Origin: Acidianus ambivalens
GTDB taxonomy: Archaea > Thermoproteota > Thermoprotei_A > Sulfolobales > Sulfolobaceae
Direction of reading: 5' to 3'
DNA: 64,000 bases
Assembly: GCF_009729015.1 (NCBI RefSeq)
Contig: NZ_CP045482.1
Span: 1,484,001 to 1,548,000, forward strand
In this document: one piece after another, positions 8,377 through 18,830 of the stretch
How positions within the stretch are numbered: the stretch's first letter is position 1
Layout of the letters: the number at the start of each line of letters is the position of its first letter
Program-made: the position numbers and the translations under genes
The notes under the pieces: model-generated
The model's database searches: none
What the model saw: the letters and a program-made list of their open reading frames with translations, nothing else
What the model was told of the DNA's origin: nothing

Positions 8377-9525
8377 TTAGATTATTTTTAGTAATTCTTT
8401 AAAAATGAATGCACTAGGTCTAGGGTTTAAGTTAATATCATAAAGTCCAAATTTCATTTTATAACCAAAATTCCATTCAAAATTATCGTAAAGAGACCAG
8501 TACATATAAGCCTCAACATTAACTCCTGACTTTTTAATAGCGTTAACATGGTCTATTATAAACCTAGGCCTAATCTTATCCTTCTCGTCAGCAACTCCGT
8601 TTTCCGTTACCAATATAGGCTTACCAAAGCTAGATACCTTCTTAAGTACGTCAGTTAATCCTTCAGGATAAACCTCCCATCCGTAGTCGGAGACATCTCT
8701 GCCTTCCCTAGACCCAAATTGGCAGAAAGGACCATAGCCTTCTAGAGGAATGCCTTTCTCGTCAGTGACCAACCTTGTATAGTAATTTACGCCTAGCCAA
8801 TCAAAATCTATCTTCCTCAAAAATTCAAAGATTTCATTTTCAACTGCCGAAGACCCTTGTACCGCAGGGATATTATATACTATTCCTACCTTCTCACCTT
8901 TCAATTCATTATAGACCTCTTGATGAGCCCTTATTACGTTATTCAAGCTGGTCTCATAAGCTTTCCTACTACTTATTCCAGGAGGGAAAATTCCTTGAAG
9001 ATAAGCAAAAGTTACTAGCAAATTAGGCTCATTAAAAGTACACCATAGATCTGCATATTCTGAAAAATTATCGTGAATGAACCTCGAAAATTTAACAAAT
9101 TCTTCTACGGTAGAGGATGAATACCAACCTAAAGGACCTTGAGTTAATAAAGAATCTCTAGCTACGATTGGATCGTGAATCCATAGAGGTAAATCAAAGT
9201 GGTTTAAACAGAGTATTACTTCAAATCCTTTATCCTTAAGGTCTTTTAATATTTCCTTATATTTAGATAGAGCTTCTTGAGAAACCTTATCCTTTGAAGG
9301 AAATAATCTGCCCCAGCTCAAGTTCATTCTCCAAATGCTTGCGTTTAGGTTTACTGCGAGGCTGTGCACTTCCCTATATCTAGACAAGTAAAAGTTCTTT
9401 GTAGGTAGTTCTCCAACAACTTTTTTGCTGGAAAGATTTACGTAATCAGTTAGCCATAAGTACCAATCTGAGTTCTGATTTAACTCCTCAAACTGGAATG
9501 ATGAAATGGAAAATCCGAACTTCAT
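8377..9525 (-). CDS. GH1 beta-glycosidase
   Basis: 382 aa glycoside hydrolase family 1 enzyme. The acid/base glutamate lies in WCTFNEPN, the nucleophile in PILVTENGVAD, and YMYWSLYDNFEW is the family's C-terminal substrate-binding motif. It is about 100 residues shorter than the classical Sulfolobus beta-glycosidase LacS (489 aa), so several surface insertions are missing. No signal peptide is visible, so it is probably cytoplasmic. It sits beside the starch/maltodextrin genes and may act on imported oligosaccharides. Confidence 0.88.
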   Translation of the reverse strand: MKFGFSISSFQFEELNQNSDWYLWLTDYVNLSSKKVVGELPTKNFYLSRYREVHSLAVNLNASIWRMNLSWGRLFPSKDKVSQEALSKYKEILKDLKDKGFEVILCLNHFDLPLWIHDPIVARDSLLTQGPLGWYSSSTVEEFVKFSRFIHDNFSEYADLWCTFNEPNLLVTFAYLQGIFPPGISSRKAYETSLNNVIRAHQEVYNELKGEKVGIVYNIPAVQGSSAVENEIFEFLRKIDFDWLGVNYYTRLVTDEKGIPLEGYGPFCQFGSREGRDVSDYGWEVYPEGLTDVLKKVSSFGKPILVTENGVADEKDKIRPRFIIDHVNAIKKSGVNVEAYMYWSLYDNFEWNFGYKMKFGLYDINLNPRPSAFIFKELLKII

Positions 9526-9552
9526 TAAAAATAAAAAGACAATGCCTTATTA

Positions 9553-11727
9553 TTAAATTACCTTTAATCCTTTCTCAACAAAAACTGCTATAATTGCTAC
9601 TAAGAGAATTAACGGTAATAGTATGAATTCTGGCTGTGTGCTGTACTCTATCTTATCTATTTTTATAAAGCATTCTCCTCCTTGCTCAACTGTTGTTTTC
9701 TGAATTAGGAAGCCATGATGATTGATAGGTATTATCGCATCACCTACCTCTCCGCTGGTTACTTGTGAGTATAAGCAAACTTCAATTTTTCCAGAAATTC
9801 CCTGTAGAGCTACTATATTTATCCCAGGGTATAGTTTTACGATCTTACATACGCAATAGGTTCCATTACTTGCTACAACGTTCAAGGTTACCTTGCAGTG
9901 TAATCCATTATTAATTATTACGACTACACCGTTAAATCCCTCTATTACACACTTTATGTCAATTTTTGAGAATTGAGCTTTAACAGAATTAACTATTGTA
10001 CTAGTGTAAAGTAATGCTTGCTCCTTAAACCACACTGGACCGTGAGCAGGAGAACCAGTTTGCCATGTCCAATCGCTCCCTTCAGCTATGTATAAGTAAT
10101 TCCATAATGAGTAAAGTAAGTTAGTAGAGTTTGGAGTATCATTAAATAATAATGGAACTTCTGGTGAAAGTTCTTTGCCTAAAACTACCGTGTAAGCTAC
10201 TAAATATTCTCTAGCTAAAGATAGGTTCTGCCAAATTTCAATTTTACATTGGCAACCATTGTTCCAGTAGTCTAAATTAAGATCCCACGAGTTAACTGGT
10301 AAATTAGTAATTACCGCTGTTGGCTTATGAGTTTTTATTGCCTCATAAGCAGTTTGTGTAATAAGCCATTTTCCTTGACACTGAGATAGTGACGAATATA
10401 TTGCATAAAGATCTGCAGGTCCTGTAGTTGGATTGAATATTAATGGATTTTCACCATCTAGAGCTACAGTAACTACTCCTCCAGGGTGGGACATGTAGAT
10501 TTGCGCTAATTGTTGTATCAATTCTCTGGCAGTGAGCTGAGGAGATTGACTGAAGAACTTGAATCCGAATTCGTTGGATAGAGTTGTATTTCTGAATAAG
10601 ACATATATTGTTTGACCCAAGTTATTCTCAACGATAAATGGTTCGTCTGGGTTAATAGTTCCGTTTACTACAGTTACGTATGGTAAAAACGCTTCGCAGT
10701 CTAGGATTGTATATGAGATATTACTCTCGTTATAAATACCTACAAGGGCCATACAGAAAGCCATTTCTGGAGTCCAAGTACCATTAGCACAAACTCCAAA
10801 CACAGTCTTGGTCATGTTTTTGCCCATTAGTATTTGAGTTTCTACATCACTCCAATAACCGTCTTCTAGTAATAGAGGTTGTAACGGATGATAAAATGGT
10901 ACTGTAAGTACGTCAACTTTGCCTTCTCTCACTAATTTCTTAAATAGATTGAGAGTATAGTTAACTGCAAGAAGATCATGAGTAACGTTAATGCCAAAAT
11001 TAGAGGTAAATGTTGCATTTTTCTCGTGTAATATAGTTTCCCATTGATAAAGCAGAACTGGCGTAAAGTCGATAGTTACTGCGACATTGAATTGATTTAT
11101 GAGCATTGCTTGTAACTCGTATGAACCTACAAGCTGTTCGTTCCAATAAAAGTCTTGCCCAGTGTGTAACCAAACCCAAGGCTGTTCCCAAGAGCCATTT
11201 GGAGCTACGTATAATGGTTGATGCATATTCCATACTAATACGAAACTTAACGGTTCTTTATCAGTTGTATTTAATACATACAGTGCAGGTAATTGCGAAA
11301 CTCTACACAAGGAGTTATTATAATAAATCTTTAATGTTGGATAGTAAATTCCTTGCGGAATGCAATTTGTATTAAATGTTAAATTTACTATATTTACTCC
11401 AGGATTTAAGTTAACTGTGTAAGTATGTGAAATAGAGCCTATGAGCAAGCAGAAAGAGGGCTGGATTACTTTGCCATATTCATTGTTTAAATAAATAGAG
11501 ATTGTTACTTCTTCTCCTTCAGTGTAAACGTATCTACTATAGGTAGAATTTATGATAAAAATTGGAGAATATACATCTTGAATATAAAAGTTAGTGCAAG
11601 ATGCGTTATGAATCCATGTGTTTAGAGTTTGATCATGATACACCCACTGAACCCACTGGCCTCGTTCGAATGGACCTATAATGATAGAATAGTTACCCCA
11701 TAATGGGTTATATTTGCATTTCCTCAC
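9553..11727 (-). CDS. GH57 alpha-amylase-like protein, main part (after frameshift)
   Basis: 724 aa frame that carries the GH57 domain: VWNMHQPLY (motif 1), WTPEMAFCMALVG and VTVALDGENP later in the barrel. It ends with a transmembrane anchor (FILLPLILLVAIIAVFV) and a basic tail, the usual cell-surface attachment in Sulfolobales. The GTG that opens the frame is not a natural start. The first residues complete the second of two tandem beta-sandwich modules whose beginning is encoded in the overlapping frame at 11708-12259. Predicted role: extracellular starch or glycogen hydrolysis feeding the neighbouring ABC transporter. Confidence 0.8.
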   Translation of the reverse strand: MRKCKYNPLWGNYSIIIGPFERGQWVQWVYHDQTLNTWIHNASCTNFYIQDVYSPIFIINSTYSRYVYTEGEEVTISIYLNNEYGKVIQPSFCLLIGSISHTYTVNLNPGVNIVNLTFNTNCIPQGIYYPTLKIYYNNSLCRVSQLPALYVLNTTDKEPLSFVLVWNMHQPLYVAPNGSWEQPWVWLHTGQDFYWNEQLVGSYELQAMLINQFNVAVTIDFTPVLLYQWETILHEKNATFTSNFGINVTHDLLAVNYTLNLFKKLVREGKVDVLTVPFYHPLQPLLLEDGYWSDVETQILMGKNMTKTVFGVCANGTWTPEMAFCMALVGIYNESNISYTILDCEAFLPYVTVVNGTINPDEPFIVENNLGQTIYVLFRNTTLSNEFGFKFFSQSPQLTARELIQQLAQIYMSHPGGVVTVALDGENPLIFNPTTGPADLYAIYSSLSQCQGKWLITQTAYEAIKTHKPTAVITNLPVNSWDLNLDYWNNGCQCKIEIWQNLSLAREYLVAYTVVLGKELSPEVPLLFNDTPNSTNLLYSLWNYLYIAEGSDWTWQTGSPAHGPVWFKEQALLYTSTIVNSVKAQFSKIDIKCVIEGFNGVVVIINNGLHCKVTLNVVASNGTYCVCKIVKLYPGINIVALQGISGKIEVCLYSQVTSGEVGDAIIPINHHGFLIQKTTVEQGGECFIKIDKIEYSTQPEFILLPLILLVAIIAVFVEKGLKVI

Positions 11728-12259
11728 AAGTTATATTACTCCATGGTAAACCTGTTTGAGGTCCAGTGGTTAGTCCGTAATGAATAAATAGTTCGTCAGG
11801 AGCTCTACCTATTGTTGTAATTAATATTGAGCCGTTTGGAAGAACTGTAGCATAAGTCTGTCCAACGTTAGTCGGATTTACTTCTAAGTTCCAATTCCAA
11901 AACGGATGGCAATCGTAGTTTATCCACTGTCCTGTAGTATTATCATAAAATACCCACGCTATCCACGTTCCGTTATTGAACGGATCTATAGTTACTGTAA
12001 AATTACTTCCGTCCCACGACATTTCCTTATTAAAAACTTCCATCCATGGCTGTTGAGGGCCATTCTCTATACCGTAGTGTAAGATTACAGTGTTAGACTT
12101 ACATATTCCGGATATATAAATTGTAACATATCCGGAGGAAGTTACATTAAAGTTTACTTTGTATCCTTGGGACTGAGCTAGCATTAACGTAGATGATAAA
12201 CTTATCAATAAAATCATAAAAATGATATATGTAAAAATTCTGTGTTTCATTTGTATCAT
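11708..12259 (-). CDS. GH57 amylase-like protein, N-terminal part (frameshifted)
   Basis: 183 aa. It contains a secretion signal (MKHRIFTYIIFMILLISLSS...LAQSQG), a first starch-binding-like module (VILHYGIENGPQQPW...NGTWIAWVFYD) and the first half of a second copy (LFIHYGLTTGPQTGLPW). The frame stops at TAA, while the rest of module two (GQWVQWVYHDQ) continues in the frame of 9553-11727. A +1 shift near CAAATATAA at about 11711-11716 would join them. This may be a mutation, a sequencing error or recoding. It is divergent from the binding-protein gene at 12569. Confidence 0.75.
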   Translation of the reverse strand: MIQMKHRIFTYIIFMILLISLSSTLMLAQSQGYKVNFNVTSSGYVTIYISGICKSNTVILHYGIENGPQQPWMEVFNKEMSWDGSNFTVTIDPFNNGTWIAWVFYDNTTGQWINYDCHPFWNWNLEVNPTNVGQTYATVLPNGSILITTIGRAPDELFIHYGLTTGPQTGLPWSNITCEEMQI

Positions 12260-12568
12260 GTAAAACTTAATGGATTGGAAATAAAGTTTTCTTTCAAAAA
12301 GTTAAGTAAATTAGTAGGTTATATAAAGTTTTTAATCTTATCTTGAGAATTCCTATACACCTATCGTGGATTTTTTATATAAAAATTGACTAATTACATT
12401 CCAATATTTACTTTTTATATAAGAATTTGTTATATGTTTATATAGATACATAGCCTATAAAATTACTCCAACAATAATAACCAACATTAATATATAGTTA
12501 TAGTTCTTAAGTTGTACAACAAAATTTAAAACATATTATACCCATAATTTTCTTGTAGGTGTAAATTA
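12260..12568. promoter_or_regulatory. divergent promoter region of the starch/maltodextrin locus
   Basis: About 310 bp of very AT-rich DNA between the amylase (minus) and the binding-protein gene (plus). It contains several TATA-like boxes, including two near-identical TTTTTATATAA elements at about 12371 and 12411, some 40 bp apart. TTTAAAACATATTATA at about 12525-12540 suits the plus-strand gene, which also has a GGTG ribosome-site-like stretch before its ATG. Sulfolobus maltose loci are controlled by a TrmB-like MalR; no such gene is adjacent here. Confidence 0.55.
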
Positions 12569-14112
<1,544 letters not shown>

Positions 14113-14116
<4 letters not shown>

Positions 14117-15006
14117 CTAGCTCAAAAAATGGTAAAAATGAAGATAATGGTTTTTTATATATTCTCCCCATATTAATTCTCACAATTTTCGTATTTATTT
14201 TACCTTTAGTTTATGCATTATATATTTCCTTTACTAATATGAATTTATTTCATTTATTCAACTATAATATTGTTGGATTGAAGAATTATGCTATAATTTT
14301 TGAATGCGGGTACTTTTGGGAACTAATTAAGAATACTTTAATCTGGACTTTAGGTAGTCTAGTTACTATGATGAGTCTAGGGTTTTTATTAGCATTGATA
14401 TTAAATCAGAGAGATCTTAAGGGTAAATCGATATTTTATGCTTTCCTTATCTTACCTTGGGCGTTTCCCGGGTTTATATCTCTTCTAATTTGGCAGGGAC
14501 TCTGGGTCGATCCTTACGGAATGATGAATAAGTTAATTTTACCTATGTTGCATTTACCTAGGATTAATTCATTAATTTCAACTACTGACGCTTGGATAGA
14601 ATTAATTTTAACCAATGACTGGCTATCTTTCCCGTACTTTATGACTGTATTTTATTCTTCCCTGCAGAGCATACCTCATGAACTTTACGATCTTGCAGAA
14701 TTAGATGGAGCAGGTACATTAACTAAATTCTTCAGAATTACTTTGCCTTCACTTAAGAGAACTATAGCTTTCGTTTTCATAACGAGTTTTGTATTTACGT
14801 GGAACAACTTTTATCCAATATTTATCCTAACAGGTGGCGGTCCAGGAATTTCCACAGAAACGTTCATAGTTTATGCTTATGAAGAAGCATTTGACTACAG
14901 TAATTTTGCCTTAGCTTCAGCATGGTCAGTAATATCTACGATATTCGTAATAATTTTAGGCTTAATTGTAATAAAATATACTCATATATTAGATTCGTTT
15001 AGTTAA
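14113..15006 (+). CDS. ABC transporter permease, MalF type
   Basis: 297 aa inner-membrane permease with six hydrophobic segments. The ABC-coupling loop is YDLAELDGAGTLTKFFRITLPSLK (the EAA motif). It starts within the ATGA overlap with the binding-protein gene. It forms the channel with the next gene product and is driven by the ATPase at 15878. Confidence 0.88.
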
Positions 15007-15016
15007 GGTGATATAA

Positions 15017-15877
15017 ATGAAACTCTTTAAGTATATTAGATTGGCAATTTCATATGCAATTTTAATATTCATGGTTCTTTTTTCCGTATTTCCATTATAT
15101 TATATAATAATGACCTCTTTAAGTAACGCTCCTAATTTAATATCCTTAGATGTTTCAGATTTGTTTCCTAAACATATTTACTTTACCGCTTATAGGGAAT
15201 TATTAACAGCTAATTACTATGGCGGAAGCTTTCCTTTATGGATTAGGAATAGCATAATTTTAGCATCTTCTACTGCGCTTATTTCCATTCTGCTTGCAAT
15301 GCTAACTGGTTATGCTCTGTCTAGGTTGAATATTCCAGCAAAGAAAACCTTAGCAGCGTTTATTTATATAGTAACGTTTTTCCCTTACACGGCTACAGCA
15401 GTTCCATTATATCTAATGTTTGCAAAATTCCATATGTTAAATTATATAGGTTTAATTATAGCCTATACGCCAGGAACTTCAATATTCGCGGCATTCTTAG
15501 CAAAGCTTGCAATAGATTCTATTCCACCGTCGTATGAGGAAATAGCTATGGTTGATGGACTTTCTAGATTTCAAGTATTTCTAAGGATTGTTATGAGACT
15601 TGCATTACCAATAGTTGCTTTAACAGCTATACTTAGCTTTTCAGGAGCTTATTTAGATTTTGCGTTAGCTTATGCATTCTTATTACCACATATAAGTGAG
15701 TGGACTGCAACTATTGGACTATATTACGCTGCAGGACTTTTAAACTACGCTAGTGCTCCGGCATATAACCTCTTTGCCGCAGGCTCTGTTATAATGGGAA
15801 TCCCATTAACGGCACTATTTATTGCTTCGCAAAGGATGATGACTAGGGCTTATAGTACTTTAGCTGGGGTGAAGTAA
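15017..15877 (+). CDS. ABC transporter permease, MalG type
   Basis: 286 aa permease with six membrane helices and the EAA loop YEEIAMVDGLSRFQVFLRIVMRLALP. A GGTGAT ribosome-site-like sequence precedes the ATG, 10 nt after the previous stop. It is followed directly by the ATPase gene with no gap. Confidence 0.88.
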   Translation: MKLFKYIRLAISYAILIFMVLFSVFPLYYIIMTSLSNAPNLISLDVSDLFPKHIYFTAYRELLTANYYGGSFPLWIRNSIILASSTALISILLAMLTGYALSRLNIPAKKTLAAFIYIVTFFPYTATAVPLYLMFAKFHMLNYIGLIIAYTPGTSIFAAFLAKLAIDSIPPSYEEIAMVDGLSRFQVFLRIVMRLALPIVALTAILSFSGAYLDFALAYAFLLPHISEWTATIGLYYAAGLLNYASAPAYNLFAAGSVIMGIPLTALFIASQRMMTRAYSTLAGVK

Positions 15878-16960
15878 ATGGCTCACGTAAAGCTAGAGGA
15901 TATATGGAAGATATATAAGGAAAAGAAGAAGACGGTTGAAGTACTTAGGGGCATAAATCTGGAGATAGAGAAAGGAGATTTCGTAGTCATTTTAGGACCT
16001 TCGGGAGAAGGTAAGACTACTATACTAAGGATAATAGCTGGATTACTTAAACAAGATAAAGGTCACGTTTACTTAAGAGGAAAACTGGCAGACGATATGT
16101 CACCTAAAGATAGAAATATTGCCATGGTACCACAAAACTATGCTGTATATCCTTTCATGAACGTTTTTGATAACATAGCATTTCCATTAAAGATAGAGCA
16201 CGTGCCTAAGGAAGAAATAAGAAAAAGAGTCTTAGAAGTAGCAGAAATGTTAAAAATCGATAATTTACTTGATAGAAAGCCTTCACAGCTGAGCGGAGGA
16301 CAGTTACAGAGAGTCGCAATAGCTAGAGCTCTAGTTAAAAATGCGGATATAATATTAATGGACGAACCATTGTCAAACCTAGATGCCCAGGTTAGAGTAT
16401 TAGCTAGAGAAGAGCTAAAAGAGTTGCAACAAAAGCTAGGGCCAACAATTATATACGTAACTCATGATCAAGCAGAGGCACTTAGCTTAGCTACTAAATT
16501 AGCACTTCTTCATGATGGAAAAATACAAGCTTACGGAGATCCTCTTGAATTATATGGACAGCCCAATAATTCTTGGGTAGCAAGTTTTCTTGGAAATCCT
16601 GCTATGAACTTAATAAGATCTGAAATAGCCGGTGAGAAGATTGAATTTGATGGGCAAGCAATACCTTTGCCTGAGAGGTTTAAAGGGATTATTAACTCAA
16701 ACAAGGTAATTCTTGGTATAAGGCCTGAGAATATCGAAATATCACAAGATGGTGACATTGAAGGAGTAGTAGAGCTAGTAGAAAAACTTGGAAGTTTTAC
16801 AATCACTCACGTAAGAGTAGGAAATGATATAATAAAGGTAATTGATAAGGCGTTCATAAAGAGGGAAAAAGGAGAGAAGGTTAAGTTGAAATTCGATTAT
16901 AGCAGAATTGAACTATTTGATGCAGAATCTGGAGTCAACTTGATGATTAAAAATGGATAA
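15878..16960 (+). CDS. ABC transporter ATPase, MalK type
   Basis: 360 aa. Walker A is GPSGEGKTT, the signature is LSGGQLQRVA, Walker B is IILMDEP and the switch histidine lies in VTHDQAE. The C-terminal 120 residues form the TOBE/OB regulatory domain typical of sugar importers (LGIRPENIEI). It energises the permeases at 14113 and 15017. Its stop overlaps the glucoamylase start by 8 nt, tying hydrolysis and uptake into one transcript. Confidence 0.9.
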   Translation: MAHVKLEDIWKIYKEKKKTVEVLRGINLEIEKGDFVVILGPSGEGKTTILRIIAGLLKQDKGHVYLRGKLADDMSPKDRNIAMVPQNYAVYPFMNVFDNIAFPLKIEHVPKEEIRKRVLEVAEMLKIDNLLDRKPSQLSGGQLQRVAIARALVKNADIILMDEPLSNLDAQVRVLAREELKELQQKLGPTIIYVTHDQAEALSLATKLALLHDGKIQAYGDPLELYGQPNNSWVASFLGNPAMNLIRSEIAGEKIEFDGQAIPLPERFKGIINSNKVILGIRPENIEISQDGDIEGVVELVEKLGSFTITHVRVGNDIIKVIDKAFIKREKGEKVKLKFDYSRIELFDAESGVNLMIKNG

Positions 16961-18830
16961 CAGAAAAAAGAAGAGGATAGTTAAAGTTATAATATTGCTT
17001 TTCATCCTTTTGCTTTCTTTTCCAGGTTTTTTCGTAATAGATACAAGTTCTGAAAGTTGTTATTCTAACCCTTATTATCCATCTTATTTATTGTTAAGTA
17101 ACTGGAAGAATATTTCAGTTTGGATTCCTACCGGAATACAAGTTATAAATAGAGAACTTAATGGCTTTCCGCAATACAATGCATCAATAAGAAATGTATT
17201 TCTAGGAGGAATAGGTATACTTAATCTTACTGTTTGCCTTGGAATTAATACAAAGAAAGCCTATCTTCAACTTAACAACACTGTGTTGCTAGAATGTAAT
17301 AATTCAGTCTGTATAATACTTCCTCCTTATACTAGTTATTTGTTACTCATCCTAAGCGTAAAAACTCCTTTCAACATTACTATAAAGTCAAATTCTTCTT
17401 GGCTGGCTCAGGATAACGAGTTCAAGAATAACATCTCTTGGTTAATATCAAATGGGAGTGTAATAATAAAGCGTACTAACTTAATTCTCTCTTTCCAAAA
17501 GACAGGAGAGTATTATGCAGAGATCTCACTACTTGTGCCTCCTTACGAAAACATATCTCACCTACTGTTGCTGAACAATGAAGCTGTTAAATCGTGGTTG
17601 GGTAAAAGCGTTACTCCTAAATATTTACCTAAATCTTTATTGAGAGAATATTATTTATCTTTACTTTTAATAAAGGACGATCAAAATCCCTATTTAGGAG
17701 ATTTTGCAGCTTCTCCTTCTCCAATATATCTTTATTCATGGGTTAGAGACTCTTCTTTTGCAGCTTTAGCATTACAAGAGTCTGGGCATTATTATTCAGC
17801 TTTAAAATATTGGCTATGGATGGCTAATGCTACTTCAATGGGTAACGGAACATGGTATACGAGATACAACTTCTATACTGGAAAGCCTTGCATAGGATTT
17901 GGAATACCAGAATTAGACAGTCTAGGTTTATTTGAAATTGGAGTATACAATTTTTACATTCTTACGCACAACGTTTCTTTCCTAGACGAGGTTAAGCCTA
18001 GGCTGTGCGAAATAATAAAGTATCAAACCTATGAAATTCTCGAATCTAAATTCCACTTAGTTCCCGAAGACTTAAGCGTATGGGAAGATAGGTTAGCTTA
18101 TCACTTCTGGACACAATCCTTTAACGATCTAGGTCTGTACGATATGGAAAAACTGGGGTTTAATGTTAGTTATGAGGAAAAATTGTTAAATGAAAGTATA
18201 TTGAAATATTTCTGGAAAAATGGATATTTCGCCTCAGCTCTAGGAGAATCTGTACTCTATGAAGAAAATGGAGAAGTAGAAGTATTATGTCCATTACCGC
18301 CTGCAATAGATTCGTCAACGCTACTACCACTAGATATGGGTTATTTACATTTGGATTCAAATTATACTAATCAAGACTTTAACTCTGTAGTCTCTAACCT
18401 AACAGTTAATGGAGGGCTTTCGAGATTCCCTGACGACCTTTATCATTATTCCGAGTCTCTGTATGATAGTTGTGAGTCCAGCCCTCCTTGGATTATTACT
18501 ACAATGTTTGAGGCGTTGTATTATGCAGAAAAAGGTGAGACTAACTCTTCTATTAGACTATTATGTTGGGCATATAATCATTCCCAACAAGGATTATTGC
18601 CAGAAGCGGTAGCCCCTGTAAAGGGATACCCATTGCCTACAACTTCTCCTCTCACGTGGTCTTCAGCTATGTTTATCATAGTCTCTCTCAGTCTTAAGCC
18701 TCAAATAACTACGACTACTAACATAACTCCTACTAATGGATTTATATTGTATTCAATCATAGTATTAGCAATTATTACTATAAGTGTAATAATATATAGA
18801 AAAATTATTTTACATTCCCGGCATTCCTGA
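16953..18830 (+). CDS. membrane-anchored GH15 glucoamylase-like enzyme
   Basis: 625 aa. An N-terminal hydrophobic segment (VKVIILLFILLLSFPGFFVI) is followed by a beta-rich domain and an (alpha/alpha)6 barrel with GH15 motifs SWVRDSSF, GIPELDSLG and ESLYDSCESSPPW. A C-terminal helix (GFILYSIIVLAIITISVIIY) would anchor it, leaving the enzyme outside the cell. It would release glucose or short dextrins from starch for the ABC importer encoded upstream. Its 3' end overlaps the convergent thermosome gene by 21 nt. Confidence 0.85.
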   Translation: MDNRKKKRIVKVIILLFILLLSFPGFFVIDTSSESCYSNPYYPSYLLLSNWKNISVWIPTGIQVINRELNGFPQYNASIRNVFLGGIGILNLTVCLGINTKKAYLQLNNTVLLECNNSVCIILPPYTSYLLLILSVKTPFNITIKSNSSWLAQDNEFKNNISWLISNGSVIIKRTNLILSFQKTGEYYAEISLLVPPYENISHLLLLNNEAVKSWLGKSVTPKYLPKSLLREYYLSLLLIKDDQNPYLGDFAASPSPIYLYSWVRDSSFAALALQESGHYYSALKYWLWMANATSMGNGTWYTRYNFYTGKPCIGFGIPELDSLGLFEIGVYNFYILTHNVSFLDEVKPRLCEIIKYQTYEILESKFHLVPEDLSVWEDRLAYHFWTQSFNDLGLYDMEKLGFNVSYEEKLLNESILKYFWKNGYFASALGESVLYEENGEVEVLCPLPPAIDSSTLLPLDMGYLHLDSNYTNQDFNSVVSNLTVNGGLSRFPDDLYHYSESLYDSCESSPPWIITTMFEALYYAEKGETNSSIRLLCWAYNHSQQGLLPEAVAPVKGYPLPTTSPLTWSSAMFIIVSLSLKPQITTTTNITPTNGFILYSIIVLAIITISVIIYRKIILHSRHS

